Below, piece by piece: positions 1-8,517 of a stretch of 13,252 nt of DNA. The first letter of the stretch is position 1. Each line of letters starts with the position of its first letter. Made by a program: the position numbers and the translations under genes. Below the pieces are notes generated by a model. It worked only from the letters and a program-made list of their open reading frames with translations, ran no database searches and was not told where the DNA came from. Origin of the DNA: Bacteroidota bacterium (GTDB lineage Bacteria; Bacteroidota; Bacteroidia; Chitinophagales; Chitinophagaceae); NCBI GenBank assembly GCA_023429825.1, contig JAEZDC010000073.1, positions 1 through 13,252 of the forward strand, written 5' to 3'.

Positions 1-801
1 TTTTAGATGTATGTCTTCCAACTTCTGGAAATAGGGAAGGAAGCTCGATTCAGCACCTGACTGCGCATCGCTGGCTTTGTTCTTTACATAAGTAAAAAAC
101 TTTTGATGCAGTTGATCAGCATTGGTACCAGGCTTCAGCTTTATGTAAGTATAGAACTGGTGCCATCCCCAACTCTGCATTCTTTGAGCAGGCACCTGCA
201 CTAAAGGCAAAGGCATCAGGTAATTGAAATCGAAATGAAAGTGGTCAGGCTTTTCAACAACTGCTCTTACTGCAAGATCACCTTTGTTAACCTTTAAAGT
301 CTTACCGATAGGATCCTGCTTCCCGAAATATCTTTCAGCCACATCAGTAGTTATTACAATAGAATTTGGATCTCTTAGAGCAGTGTTCGCATCACCTTTC
401 ACAACCTTCATCGGAAATACCTTGAAGAAAGAAGTTTCAGTAAACCAACCTTTCTCCTCGTAACCTTTATTAGTTTCACTCTCAACAAAATACTTGTCGC
501 CAAGCATCATTACTCTCACTGTAGTATCTACTTCAGGGTATTCACTTTTCAAAAATGGAGCGAAGGCCGGTGGTACACAAGGAGCATATGTGATATTTCC
601 TTTATCATTTCGCTGTTCGTATACACGGTAAACATTCTCTCCTCCCGGGATGTTTTTATCATACTGCAACTCATCCCACACAAAAACACCGATTACTAGG
701 CAACCGGTGATACCAATTGCCAAACCAATAATGTTGATGAATGAAAATCCTTTATAACGAAGAAGATTCCTGACAGCTATTTTGAAATAATTCTTGAGCA
801 T
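1..801 (-). CDS. ABC transporter permease, FtsX/MacB type (3' part beyond the window)
   Basis: This is the N-terminal 267 codons of an inner-membrane ABC permease. The frame stays open to base 1, so the gene continues beyond the left edge. It starts at the ATG at 801, and the first residues (MLKNYFKIAVRNLLRYKG) match the start of the two permeases upstream. Residues of about 20-42 form the first membrane helix (FSFINIIGLAIGITG). After it comes a periplasmic domain of the MacB_PCD kind, with the usual landmarks: an ERYFGKQDPIGKTL segment, a YTYIKLKPGT segment, and DIHLK at the cut edge. Only 10 bp separate it from the stop of the upstream permease, so the two are almost certainly cotranscribed. 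Family members are about 800 residues, so roughly two thirds of the protein is missing here. The substrate is unknown; MacB-like exporters and Lol-type lipoprotein or peptide transporters share this fold. Confidence 0.93.
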   Translation of the reverse strand, partial: MLKNYFKIAVRNLLRYKGFSFINIIGLAIGITGCLVIGVFVWDELQYDKNIPGGENVYRVYEQRNDKGNITYAPCVPPAFAPFLKSEYPEVDTTVRVMMLGDKYFVESETNKGYEEKGWFTETSFFKVFPMKVVKGDANTALRDPNSIVITTDVAERYFGKQDPIGKTLKVNKGDLAVRAVVEKPDHFHFDFNYLMPLPLVQVPAQRMQSWGWHQFYTYIKLKPGTNADQLHQKFFTYVKNKASDAQSGAESSFLPYFQKLEDIHLK

Positions 802-811
802 TGAAAATGAT

Positions 812-3259
812 TTATTCTGTTCTGAGATTTTTTACTGGGTTGGCCAGCGCCGCTTTTACTGCCTGGAAGCTAATAGTGGCAAATGCTATCATGATGGCTA
901 GTACTGTGGTTAAGGCAACCACTTCCCATCCTATGGTGGTTCTGTACGCAAAATTTTCAAGCCACTTGTTCATTGCATACCATGCAACCGGTGAAGCAAC
1001 GATCACGGCAATACCAACGAGCTTTAAAAAGTCTTTTGAGATAAGCGCAACAAGCCCTGCAACGTTTGCTCCCAGTACTTTCCTGATGCCGATCTCCTTC
1101 GTTCTTTGTTCTGCACTAAAAGTGACAAGTCCGAAGAGCCCCAAACAAGAAATAATGATTGCGATAATGGTGAAGTAATTTATAAGACTGGCCTGCATGC
1201 TCTCTGCTTCATAATTCTTTTGAAAATCAAGATCAAGAAAACTGTACTCAAATGGTTCATTCGGATTAAGCTTTTTCCATGTTTTCTCAAGTGAAGCAAC
1301 TGCATCTTCCAATTTTCCGCTCTTTGAATGGGCGACGAGGTAATTAAAACTCGCATCGTTATACAATCTGAATGCAAACGGTTCAACTTCTGCATGAAGA
1401 TCTTTGAAATGAAAATTCTTCACTACACCAACAATTGGAAATGCATGTTGTTCTCCATTGAAATTTATATTCAGCGATTTTCCTATTGCGTCATCGGTTG
1501 ATTTAAAACCAAAATCTTTTACAGCCTGTTCATTGACTATAATATTCATGAAAGTATCAGCCGGAAATTGCGGTGAAAATAATCTTCCAGCTACCGGTTT
1601 CATTTCCAGTGTTTGAAGAAAATTATCATCAACCATATTGATGTAAACCTTTTTATTGTTATCAGGAGTTTCTCCCTGCTTATACATCAGCCAGTCTTGC
1701 GGATGAAAAATACCGGGGTACGACATGGATGCACCCATTGAGCTGATCATCGGGTTGCCTGCAACCTCTGCTCTGAAAGCCGGGATAGTTGCCTTTGAAG
1801 GTTGTGTTCTCAATGGAATAACGATCTGCTGATCTTTTGAAAATCCAAGATCCTTCGATCGCATAAAACTCATCTGGTTAGCTATAACCACAGACGCTAC
1901 GATCAGTACGATGGATATCACAAATTGAAATACCACCATTCCTTTCCGTAATGAAACCGCAGCTAAAGAGTTAGAAAACTTTCCTTTTAAAACTTTGATC
2001 GGTTTAAAAGACGATAAATAAAATGCAGGATAACTTCCGGCAAGTAAGCCGGTCAGCACTGCCAGGAGTAAGAAACCGCCAAACAAGAGTAGATAATTTT
2101 GACCGCCAATGGTCATGGTCTTTCCTGATACCTGCTCAAACAAAGGCAGCAATAAAAAAGTGAGCGCTATAGCAAACACAAGTGCTATGCCTGTCATCAG
2201 CAATGATTCACCGAGGAATTGTTTTAGCAGGGAATTTTTTTGAGCACCTAATACTTTTCTTACTCCTACCTCAGCAGCACGCTTTGCAGAACCTGAAGTG
2301 GAGAGATTCATAAAGTTGATGCAGGCTATAAGTAAGGTGAGCACTGCGATGGAAGCTAAAACAAACAACGTGGTCTTATTAGCTCCCGGTGTGACGTTGT
2401 TTTCAATACCAGCTCTTACGTGTATATCTTTTATATTGGCAAGGAAGTATGCTCTTTTTCTTCCGGACTTCCGTAGATCTTCTCCAATGTATTTTTCAAC
2501 GAAAGCTGGAAATTTAGACTGCAGCTTTTCTGCATCGGTTCCCGGCTTAAGTTTCACATAAGTATAGAACATATTGTTATTGATCATGCTTGGGTTGTCA
2601 TTGATCAACGGATACATGTTACCTCCACCGAATGATAAAAGGAAACGGGCATCGATATGAGAAGGTGCGGGCGGATCTTTATATACACCACTCACTTTGA
2701 ATTCATGGTCGCCATTAGTGCTGCTGCTGATCTGCACTACTTTGTTAAGTGCAGATTCTTTTCCAAAAAATTTTGTTGCAAGCTCTTCAGATAGAACCAC
2801 TGAGTGTGGCTCGTGCAGAGCCGTTTGAGGGTTTCCTTCTTTGAAATAATAAGTAAGGACGTTGAAAAAGCTTGAATCTGCGAGATAACCCTGCGTTTCA
2901 TAGAATGATCTCGTGCCTTGTTCATCTTTTACCTGGAATAAAGTTTTATCATCCCGAAACAATCTTAACAATCTTGCAGTGGCTTCTACCTCTGCAAAAT
3001 CCTTCTGCATGGTTACACCTACAGGAGCCGATGAATTAGATCCACGTCTTTCCTGGTCGCCATCCATCGATATAGAGCCAATCTGATACACACGATCTGC
3101 ATCTTTATGAAATGTATCATAGCTCAGCTCATTATATATGTATATAGAGATGAGCATGCAACAGGTCAACCCTACTGCTAACCCGAAAATATTGATGAAG
3201 GAAAATGTCTTATTGCTTTTAAGATTTCTCCATGCTATTTTAAAATAAGTTCTCAGCAT
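812..3259 (-). CDS. ABC transporter permease, FtsX/MacB type
   Basis: This is a complete inner-membrane permease of 815 residues. I start it at the ATG at 3259 (MLRTYFKIAWRNLKSNK), which aligns with the starts of the two paralogues; an in-frame TTG at 3277 would add six residues that look foreign to the family. One membrane helix (about residues 18-42) is followed by a MacB_PCD periplasmic domain. A first FtsX membrane block (about 295-415) carries GVRKVLGA, and a fourth helix lies near 440-462. A second periplasmic domain follows, and then the C-terminal FtsX block over roughly the last 125 residues, with GIRKVLGAN and the ending NPVKNLRTE. The duplicated FtsX halves and the length fit the large Bacteroidota permeases, which lack a fused ATPase and use a separate one; here that is probably the gene ending at 5827. 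Its 3' end is visibly similar at DNA level to the next permease (3359-5776), suggesting tandem duplication. The substrate is not recognisable. Confidence 0.95.
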   Translation of the reverse strand: MLRTYFKIAWRNLKSNKTFSFINIFGLAVGLTCCMLISIYIYNELSYDTFHKDADRVYQIGSISMDGDQERRGSNSSAPVGVTMQKDFAEVEATARLLRLFRDDKTLFQVKDEQGTRSFYETQGYLADSSFFNVLTYYFKEGNPQTALHEPHSVVLSEELATKFFGKESALNKVVQISSSTNGDHEFKVSGVYKDPPAPSHIDARFLLSFGGGNMYPLINDNPSMINNNMFYTYVKLKPGTDAEKLQSKFPAFVEKYIGEDLRKSGRKRAYFLANIKDIHVRAGIENNVTPGANKTTLFVLASIAVLTLLIACINFMNLSTSGSAKRAAEVGVRKVLGAQKNSLLKQFLGESLLMTGIALVFAIALTFLLLPLFEQVSGKTMTIGGQNYLLLFGGFLLLAVLTGLLAGSYPAFYLSSFKPIKVLKGKFSNSLAAVSLRKGMVVFQFVISIVLIVASVVIANQMSFMRSKDLGFSKDQQIVIPLRTQPSKATIPAFRAEVAGNPMISSMGASMSYPGIFHPQDWLMYKQGETPDNNKKVYINMVDDNFLQTLEMKPVAGRLFSPQFPADTFMNIIVNEQAVKDFGFKSTDDAIGKSLNINFNGEQHAFPIVGVVKNFHFKDLHAEVEPFAFRLYNDASFNYLVAHSKSGKLEDAVASLEKTWKKLNPNEPFEYSFLDLDFQKNYEAESMQASLINYFTIIAIIISCLGLFGLVTFSAEQRTKEIGIRKVLGANVAGLVALISKDFLKLVGIAVIVASPVAWYAMNKWLENFAYRTTIGWEVVALTTVLAIMIAFATISFQAVKAALANPVKNLRTE

Positions 3260-3291
3260 AAATTCTGTTTTAGACAACTGATGATTTAATA

Positions 3292-3318
3292 CAGCGATCA
3301 GCCGAACAGCTATCAGCG
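3292..3318 (+). repeat. Heptad-type intergenic repeat, copy A
   Basis: This copy contains CAGCCGAACAGCTATCAGC (3299-3317), which differs at one base from the copy at 6681-6699. CAGC recurs every 7 or 8 bases. It lies between two permease genes, about 40 bp beyond the stop of the gene at 3359. No function is known to me. The near-identity at separate intergenic sites is the evidence that it is a dispersed element and not chance. Confidence 0.6.
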
Positions 3319-3358
3319 GGATCTATCTCTGGCTACTTCGCTGACACTGACAGCTCAA

Positions 3359-5776
3359 CTACTCCGTTCTTAAACTCTTCACCGGGTTGGCTCTAGCAGC
3401 TTTTATCGCCTGGAAACTGATGGTAGCAAATGCGATCAATGCGGCGATAACTCCGGCGAATATGAATGTGAGCCAGGGAATGTCAATCCTGTAGGCAAAG
3501 TCCTGTAACCATTTATTCATCGCATACCACGCAACAGGGAAAGCAATAAGTGCGGCGATAACCACAAGCTTCAGAAAGTCTTTGGACAATAATGTAACGA
3601 TCATTCCTACGTTAGCGCCCAGCACTTTTCTTATCCCGATCTCTTTTATTCTTTGGGAAATCGTGAAAGCAGAAAGGCCAAACAATCCTAAACAAGCAAT
3701 GAAGATGGCAATGCAGGCGAACGTAGTATACAATGTTCTTTGTTTCTGCTCGGCTTCATACACTCTTGAAAATCTTTCATCAAGAAAGCTGGAAGCAAAC
3801 GGTGTTTCGGGAAGAAACTTTTTCCAGGTAGATTCAATCCCTGCAAGAGTGGTTTGGATGTTATTGCCAGACAACTTCACTGATATACTGCCTAAGAAGT
3901 TAGCTCTTACCAATAATATCAGGGATGGTATTTCCTGATGAAGAGACTCAAAATGAAAATCTTTGGCTACACCTATGATCTTTCCTTTAGTCCCCCCATA
4001 TACTATTTCCTTATCTATTGCTTCGTCAGGTGTTTTATAACCCATCGCTTTACTTGCCGTTTCATTCACTATATACGCAGAACTGTCTGTTACAAAATCT
4101 GCAGAGTAGTTTCTTCCGGCTGCGAGTTGTATGTTATAAGATGGAAGGAAATTATAATCAATTGCCAGGTACTTCAGGTTTACGTTAGATGGCATTACGG
4201 TATCCTTTTCTGGTATACCCAGCCCCATAGCATCGAGCAACCTGATCGTAGGTACTCTTGAAGAACGAGTAATGTTCTTTACTCCCGGAACTTGTAACAG
4301 TTCGTTTCTAAAACTTTCAAACTTACCGTTGAAGTTTGCTCCGGTCATTGTGATCACCTGGTCTTTACTTAATCCAAGTGATTTATTCTGCATGAACTGC
4401 ATTTGCAGGAACACGACCGCCGTGCTGATAATAAGTATGATTGATACAGCGAATTGCGTTACTACTAATGCTTTTCGTAAGGAAAGATTTCCCTTGATCT
4501 TGAATAATCCTTTCAACACTTTTACAGGCTGGAAAGAAGACATAAACAGGGCAGGATAAAGGCCTGACAAAATTCCTACGATAAAAGGAGCTAATACCAA
4601 TCCCAGCAAAACAGGTACATTAAACAAAACATCTAATGACAATGCAACTCCTGAAAGTTTACTCAACCATGGAAGCAACAACGCCGTTAATCCAAATGCA
4701 AGAATGATAGACAACCATGTGATCAAAACTGATTCGCTTAAAAACTGTGTTATGATCTCTTTTTTCTCTGCACCAACAGCTTTCCTGATACCGATTTCTT
4801 TTGCTCTCAATACAGATCGTGCAGTAGAGAGATTCATATAGTTGATACAAGCGATCAGCAGTATGAACAACGCGATGATGGAAAAGATATAGACACGCTT
4901 AATATCACCATTCGGCTCTACTTCATAATCTAAATGAGAGCGAAGGTGAATGTCTGTCATTGGAGTAAGGAACAACTTGGTAAACTTAGAGCCAACGAAG
5001 CCGGGAGGTTCTCCTGGGAAATGCCAGTATTTATCAATAAAAGCAGGCATTCTCGCTTCAAGCTTTTTAGCATCAGTTCCCGGGGCCAGGACCGCATAAG
5101 TCATAAATGAATTATTGCCCCAATTGGTCTTCAGGTTATTCTCACCATAAACAACCGTATCGTTCAGCGTATTGAAAGAAATTAGCACATCCGGATGAAT
5201 ATGTGTGTTAGAAGGGAAGGGCTTGAATATTCCTGCAACTTTTACAGGCATGATGTTATCAAGCTTCACCAGCTTATCCATCGGATCTTCATTGCCAAAA
5301 TATTTTTTCGCAATTTCCTCCGTGATCATGATGCTGAACGGCGCTTCTAAAGCCTTCTTTACATTACCTTTTACTACATCAACCTTAAAGATGTCGGTCA
5401 AATTTTCATCAGCAAAGAACACCCTGTTTTCATAAAAGCGTTTGTCTTCATACACAAAAGATGTATTACCATTCGATAATATCCTTGTCATCTTTTGTAT
5501 CTCCGGAAACTCGTGCTGCAACAATGGACCGAACGGTGGCGCTATCGCTCCAAGGTGGAGAGATTGCACACCTTCAGCATTATTAAAACTTCTGGAGAAA
5601 CGATAAGTTCTTTCTGCCTGCGGTTGAAATTTATCATAGCTAACCTCATGCAGGATATATGATAATATTAAGAGGCAACACGCAAGCCCTACAGTCAACC
5701 CAAACAGGTTGATAAAAAACGTGAACTTATGCTTCAGCATATTTCTGAAAGCGATCTTCAAATAGTTGCGGATCAT
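3359..5776 (-). CDS. ABC transporter permease, FtsX/MacB type
   Basis: This is a complete inner-membrane permease of 805 residues and the first permease downstream of the ATPase. The start is the ATG at 5776 (MIRNYLKIAFRNMLKHK), aligned with the paralogues; a TTG six bases earlier is also in frame. The order of parts is: a membrane helix at about 20-42, a MacB_PCD periplasmic domain ending near the DIHLRSHLDYE segment, and the first FtsX membrane block with GIRKAVGA. A helix near 435-460 (VVTQFAVSIILIIS) leads into a second periplasmic domain. The C-terminal FtsX block carries GIRKVLGAN and ends in NPVKSLRTE. The gap to the ATPase gene is 50 bp and contains a hairpin. The gap to the next permease is 99 bp and contains a repeat, so coupling between permease genes may be incomplete. 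It probably pairs with the ATPase at 5827-6504; which permeases form homo- or heterodimers cannot be read from sequence. Confidence 0.95.
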   Translation of the reverse strand: MIRNYLKIAFRNMLKHKFTFFINLFGLTVGLACCLLILSYILHEVSYDKFQPQAERTYRFSRSFNNAEGVQSLHLGAIAPPFGPLLQHEFPEIQKMTRILSNGNTSFVYEDKRFYENRVFFADENLTDIFKVDVVKGNVKKALEAPFSIMITEEIAKKYFGNEDPMDKLVKLDNIMPVKVAGIFKPFPSNTHIHPDVLISFNTLNDTVVYGENNLKTNWGNNSFMTYAVLAPGTDAKKLEARMPAFIDKYWHFPGEPPGFVGSKFTKLFLTPMTDIHLRSHLDYEVEPNGDIKRVYIFSIIALFILLIACINYMNLSTARSVLRAKEIGIRKAVGAEKKEIITQFLSESVLITWLSIILAFGLTALLLPWLSKLSGVALSLDVLFNVPVLLGLVLAPFIVGILSGLYPALFMSSFQPVKVLKGLFKIKGNLSLRKALVVTQFAVSIILIISTAVVFLQMQFMQNKSLGLSKDQVITMTGANFNGKFESFRNELLQVPGVKNITRSSRVPTIRLLDAMGLGIPEKDTVMPSNVNLKYLAIDYNFLPSYNIQLAAGRNYSADFVTDSSAYIVNETASKAMGYKTPDEAIDKEIVYGGTKGKIIGVAKDFHFESLHQEIPSLILLVRANFLGSISVKLSGNNIQTTLAGIESTWKKFLPETPFASSFLDERFSRVYEAEQKQRTLYTTFACIAIFIACLGLFGLSAFTISQRIKEIGIRKVLGANVGMIVTLLSKDFLKLVVIAALIAFPVAWYAMNKWLQDFAYRIDIPWLTFIFAGVIAALIAFATISFQAIKAARANPVKSLRTE

Positions 5777-5790
5777 GTACAAGTAGTTTT

Positions 5791-5808
5791 AGATTGAATA
5801 ATCAATCT
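5791..5808. other. Intercistronic inverted repeat (hairpin)
   Basis: Arms AGATTGA and TCAATCT (7 bp, perfect) surround a 4-base ATAA loop in the 50-bp gap between the ATPase stop and the next permease start. On the leftward transcript no T-run follows the stem, so it is not a standard intrinsic terminator. It could slow transcription, or protect or expose the mRNA between ATPase and permease. The stem is A+T-rich, so stability is modest. Confidence 0.4.
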
Positions 5809-5826
5809 CATGCAGCATCAAAAATT

Positions 5827-6504
5827 CTATACGAGTATGTTCTCTGTAACAGTCTGTCCATCCAGCATCCTGATGATGCGGTGACTATACCTTGCATCAT
5901 GCTCAGAGTGCGTAACCATCACGATCGTTGTGCCTTGCTCATTCAGATCTGTAAGCAACTGCATAACGTCGTTACCGTTAGATGAATCGAGGTTTCCTGT
6001 AGGTTCATCGGCGAGTATCAGCTTTGGATTATTTACTACAGCTCTTGCAACAGCAACCCTCTGCTGTTGACCACCACTCAACTGCTGTGGATAGTGATTT
6101 CTCCTGTGCATGATCTGCATCTTGTCTAATACCTCTTCAACTTTCTTCTTTCTTTCAGCAGAGGAAACGTTATTATAGATAAGCGGAAGTTCTACGTTCT
6201 CAAAAACAGTGAGTTCATCAATCAGGTTGAATGACTGGAAAACGAAACCGATATTTCTTTTCCTGAGATCAGCTCTTTTTCTTTCGTTGAAATCAGCTAC
6301 TTCAATTCCATTGAAGATGAAACTACCTGCATCAGGATCATCCAACAAACCAAGGATATTTAATAAGGTTGATTTACCACATCCTGAAGGGCCCATCACC
6401 GCAACGAACTCACCTTCTTTCACTTCCATTGTAAGTTTGTTGAGCGCAACAGTTTCTACTTCTTCAGTACGATATACTTTTTCGAGATTAGTGATCTTGA
6501 TCAT
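5827..6504 (-). CDS. ABC transporter ATP-binding protein (MacB/LolD-type)
   Basis: This is a cytoplasmic ATPase of 225 residues that would power the FtsX-type permeases beside it. Every ABC motif is present: Walker A GPSGCGKST at 38-46, Q-loop Gln90, signature LSGGQQQR at 142-149, Walker B ending in DEP with Glu167 as the catalytic base, and the switch His199 (VTHSEHD). The spacing and the NIGFVFQSFNLIDELTVFENVELPL-like region (about 84-108) are typical of the MacB/LolD/FtsE branch. I chose the ATG at 6504 because MIKITNLEKVYRTEE is the canonical beginning. An in-frame ATG at 6567 would add 21 residues (METLSIPTT...) with no counterpart known to me, but it cannot be excluded. The gene lies upstream of three permeases on the same strand, with a single ATPase for all of them in this window. 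A rightward four-helix-bundle gene separates it from the adaptor gene. Confidence 0.93.
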   Translation of the reverse strand: MIKITNLEKVYRTEEVETVALNKLTMEVKEGEFVAVMGPSGCGKSTLLNILGLLDDPDAGSFIFNGIEVADFNERKRADLRKRNIGFVFQSFNLIDELTVFENVELPLIYNNVSSAERKKKVEEVLDKMQIMHRRNHYPQQLSGGQQQRVAVARAVVNNPKLILADEPTGNLDSSNGNDVMQLLTDLNEQGTTIVMVTHSEHDARYSHRIIRMLDGQTVTENILV

Positions 6505-6680
6505 CAGTCCGGATTTTAGATTAGTAAAATTTTGTAGGGATGTAGTTGGGATAGATAACGTCTCCATGATGTTTTTGCTTTGGATGTTTTTTAATATAAG
6601 TAACTGTTACGGTCGTTGCTTGAGAGCACAATATGATGAGCGAGATCAAAAGCAGTTTCATAACAATGTTTTTAAGCGTT

Positions 6681-6700
6681 CAGCCGATCAGCTATCAGCC
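6681..6700 (+). repeat. Heptad-type intergenic repeat, copy B
   Basis: This is CAGCCGATCAGCTATCAGC plus one base. It matches copy A at 18 of 19 positions and shares GATCAGCTATCAGC with copy D (8704-8724). It sits about 37 bp upstream of the four-helix-bundle gene, where the -33 part of that gene's promoter would be. It is in the opposite orientation to copy C on the other side of the same gene. Confidence 0.65.
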
Positions 6701-6709
6701 TGTGTTTAT

Positions 6710-6717
6710 TAAATTTG
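6710..6717 (+). promoter_or_regulatory. Candidate Bacteroidota -7 promoter element (TAAATTTG)
   Basis: TAAATTTG is a full match to the Bacteroidota -7 consensus TAnnTTTG. It ends 19 bases before the ATG at 6737, giving a short leader. The expected -33 position (about 6687-6690) holds ATCA from repeat copy B, not TTTG, so the promoter is only half supported and may be weak or assisted by the repeat. Confidence 0.45.
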
Positions 6718-6736
6718 AAATACCTAAACCTTTAAT

Positions 6737-7093
6737 ATGAGAGATTTTCAAAAGCTCTTTATCTGGCAACGCAGTCATGAAATCACTTTAAAAATTTACA
6801 ACTGCACAAAAGTGTTTCCTTCTGCTGAATTGTACAGTCTTACTTCACAAATGCGTCGTTCTGCTTACTCTATCCCAACAAACATCGCTGAAGGATGCGG
6901 AAGAAAAACGCTTCGTGAATTGAATCGCTTTCGTGCCATCGCCGCTGGTTCTACTTCAGAATTACAATACCAATTGATCTTAGCAAAAGACCTCGGCTAC
7001 CTAAATGAAAATCTCTTCAATGAACTTTATATTGAAACAATAGAAATCAGGAAAATGATCTTCGCTTTCTCTCAAAAACTGGAACGCTCCTGA
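6737..7093 (+). CDS. Four-helix-bundle protein of the S23 / IVS-encoded family
   Basis: This is a 118-residue, all-helical cytoplasmic protein. The start FQKLFIWQRSHEITLKIY, the central SQMRRSAYSIPTNIAEGCGR stretch and the following RELNRFRAIAAGSTSELQYQL stretch are diagnostic of the family first seen as products of 23S rRNA intervening sequences; it also contains the accessory Avd protein of diversity-generating retroelements. Family members form oligomeric, positively charged bundles that may bind nucleic acid. In most Bacteroidota they stand alone with no known job, as here: no rRNA gene, reverse transcriptase or template repeat is visible in this window. The gene is the only rightward one in the leftward export locus and separates the ATPase from the adaptor. 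It is flanked by related heptad repeats in opposite orientations (6681-6700 and 7124-7173), which suggests a small inserted cassette. The start ATG follows a candidate -7 element by 19 bases, and the length is normal for the family. Confidence 0.92.
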   Translation: MRDFQKLFIWQRSHEITLKIYNCTKVFPSAELYSLTSQMRRSAYSIPTNIAEGCGRKTLRELNRFRAIAAGSTSELQYQLILAKDLGYLNENLFNELYIETIEIRKMIFAFSQKLERS

Positions 7094-7123
7094 TTCACTT
7101 ATGTTACTTTAAACCTCAACCAA

Positions 7124-7173
7124 GCTGACACCTGATAGCTGATAGCTGACTGCTTATGGCTTACGGCTCACAC
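7124..7173 (-). repeat. Heptad-type intergenic repeat, copy C (inverted)
   Basis: CTGATAGCTGATAGCTGA (7132-7149) is the exact reverse complement of 8706-8723 in copy D. The 7-base rhythm continues past it: after two CTGATAG units come degenerate heptads that also begin with CT (such as CTTATGG and CTTACGG), up to base 7173. The next three bases are the stop codon of the adaptor gene, so the array touches the gene end without entering it. Together with copy B it brackets the four-helix-bundle gene as an imperfect inverted pair. Confidence 0.65.
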
Positions 7174-8427
7174 CTACTTCTTCAACACCAGCTCCTGCAT
7201 ATTTCCATAATTCTCATAGCTTGATGTAACCACCTTATCACCCGGCTTCAATCCTTCGATCACTTCATAGTAATCAGGATTTTGTCTTCCTAATCTTACA
7301 TCAACCTTATATGCAAGCGTTCCGTTGTCGTTTACTTTGAATATCCAGTTACCACCTGTTTGTTGGTAAAATCCACCTTTAGGTAATAACACCGCTTGTG
7401 TTTCATCACTCAAAGCCAGGCGTATCTGTAATGTTTGTCCTCTGCGAATACCCTGTGGCACTTCACCAACAAACTCCATATCTACCTGGAATCTTCCATT
7501 AGTTACCTGGGTGAAAACTTTTTTGATCTCTAATTGGAAGTCTTTACCTGCAACAGTAGCCTGTCCTTTCAGGCCTGCGAATATCCTGGAGATGTAATGC
7601 TCATCAACATCCACTCTTACTTTATAGCCACTCAATACATCTATCTGCGCAAGTCTTTGTCCTTTGTTTTTGCTCTGACCAATTTCAGCATCCAGTGAAG
7701 TCAACTGTCCTGCAACAGGTGCTCTTACGATCAGGTCACCAACTTTTCTTCTCATCAATTGCAACGCATTCATCATTCTTCCATACGATTGCCCCATCTG
7801 GCTGATCTGTTGTTTATTGGACGAAGAATCTTTACGAAGCGTCTCTTCTGTTAATGATTTCCGCTTTACCTGGTAGTTATAATTATTTTCAGAAGCTTTG
7901 AATTCCTGTGAGCCTATTGCCTTGTTCTCGTAGAGGTATTTGTTCAACTTGTATAAACGTTCTGCTTCAACATAGGCATTATCAACTTCTGCCATTTGGT
8001 TAAGTTGACGAATCGTATTCTGATCCGAGTTATTTCTTGTGTTCTGCATTTGAGTCAATACATCAAACACCGCAGTCTCCTGGTTCGCTAAACTCAATTC
8101 GAGATCTGTATTACTCAAACGAAGTATAGGCTGGCCTTTGGCAACCATTGCTCCATCTTCTACCAGTTTTTCTTCTACGCTTCCGCCTTCAATTGCATCA
8201 AGGTAAATAGTGGTTTGAGGTAGCACCACTCCATTCACCGGTATAAATTCCTGGAAAGCTCCTTTTTTAATTTCACTGATAGTGATGCGCTCAGTCTCAA
8301 CATTCAGTCTTGATTTGCCCGACGTGAAATACACACTGGCACATATCAGCAGTATCACCGCAGCAATGCCGCCAATTGTCATTAGTCTTTTACGGCTCCA
8401 TTTCTTTTTTGCAACAACTCTGTCCAT
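7174..8427 (-). CDS. HlyD/MacA-like periplasmic adaptor of an efflux transporter
   Basis: This is a membrane-fusion (periplasmic adaptor) protein of 417 residues that would link the inner-membrane ABC permeases to an outer-membrane channel. After a basic start (KKKWSRKR), a single membrane helix at about 15-34 anchors it, leaving the rest in the periplasm. The first half of a lipoyl-like domain (VEEKLVEDGAMVAKGQPIL) leads into a Gln/Asn-rich helical hairpin of about 120 residues. The second half (LIVRAPVAGQLTSLDAEIGQ) and beta-barrel and membrane-proximal domains follow, ending near the EVIEGLKPGDKVV segment. I chose the ATG at 8427; in-frame ATG 8463 and GTG 8490 would add 12 or 21 residues before the basic stretch, with no family support. 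No outer-membrane channel gene is in the window. The gene is divergent from the regulator at 8743 and on the same strand as the ATPase and permeases, so joint function is likely. Substrate unknown. Confidence 0.92.
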   Translation of the reverse strand: MDRVVAKKKWSRKRLMTIGGIAAVILLICASVYFTSGKSRLNVETERITISEIKKGAFQEFIPVNGVVLPQTTIYLDAIEGGSVEEKLVEDGAMVAKGQPILRLSNTDLELSLANQETAVFDVLTQMQNTRNNSDQNTIRQLNQMAEVDNAYVEAERLYKLNKYLYENKAIGSQEFKASENNYNYQVKRKSLTEETLRKDSSSNKQQISQMGQSYGRMMNALQLMRRKVGDLIVRAPVAGQLTSLDAEIGQSKNKGQRLAQIDVLSGYKVRVDVDEHYISRIFAGLKGQATVAGKDFQLEIKKVFTQVTNGRFQVDMEFVGEVPQGIRRGQTLQIRLALSDETQAVLLPKGGFYQQTGGNWIFKVNDNGTLAYKVDVRLGRQNPDYYEVIEGLKPGDKVVTSSYENYGNMQELVLKK

Positions 8428-8517
8428 TTTAGGGGTTTTGACGTTTTGATTTTTAAAAAACATCCGGTGTAGACACACCAGATAATGCACATGAGATTTC
8501 TAAACGTTTTCTTATAA

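Noticed and set aside
801..5435. Several short reading frames antisense to the permease genes
   Set aside because: They lie wholly or almost wholly inside permeases with full domain structure and show no independent signals.
6600..6610. GTAAC-T-GTTAC palindrome upstream of the ATPase gene as an operator
   Set aside because: An 11-bp symmetry occurs often by chance, and no second copy or promoter match supports it.
6209..6712. Rightward 167-codon reading frame opposite the ATPase gene
   Set aside because: It is antisense to a gene with every ABC motif intact and has no recognisable features of its own.
6737..7093. Avd component of a diversity-generating retroelement, or an rRNA intervening-sequence protein
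   Set aside because: The family is right, but the window has no reverse transcriptase, no template/variable repeat pair and no rRNA gene.
8466..8479. GGTGT/ACACC hairpin in the adaptor leader as a riboswitch or attenuator
   Set aside because: The stem is only 5 bp, with no alternative pairing, T-run or leader peptide visible.
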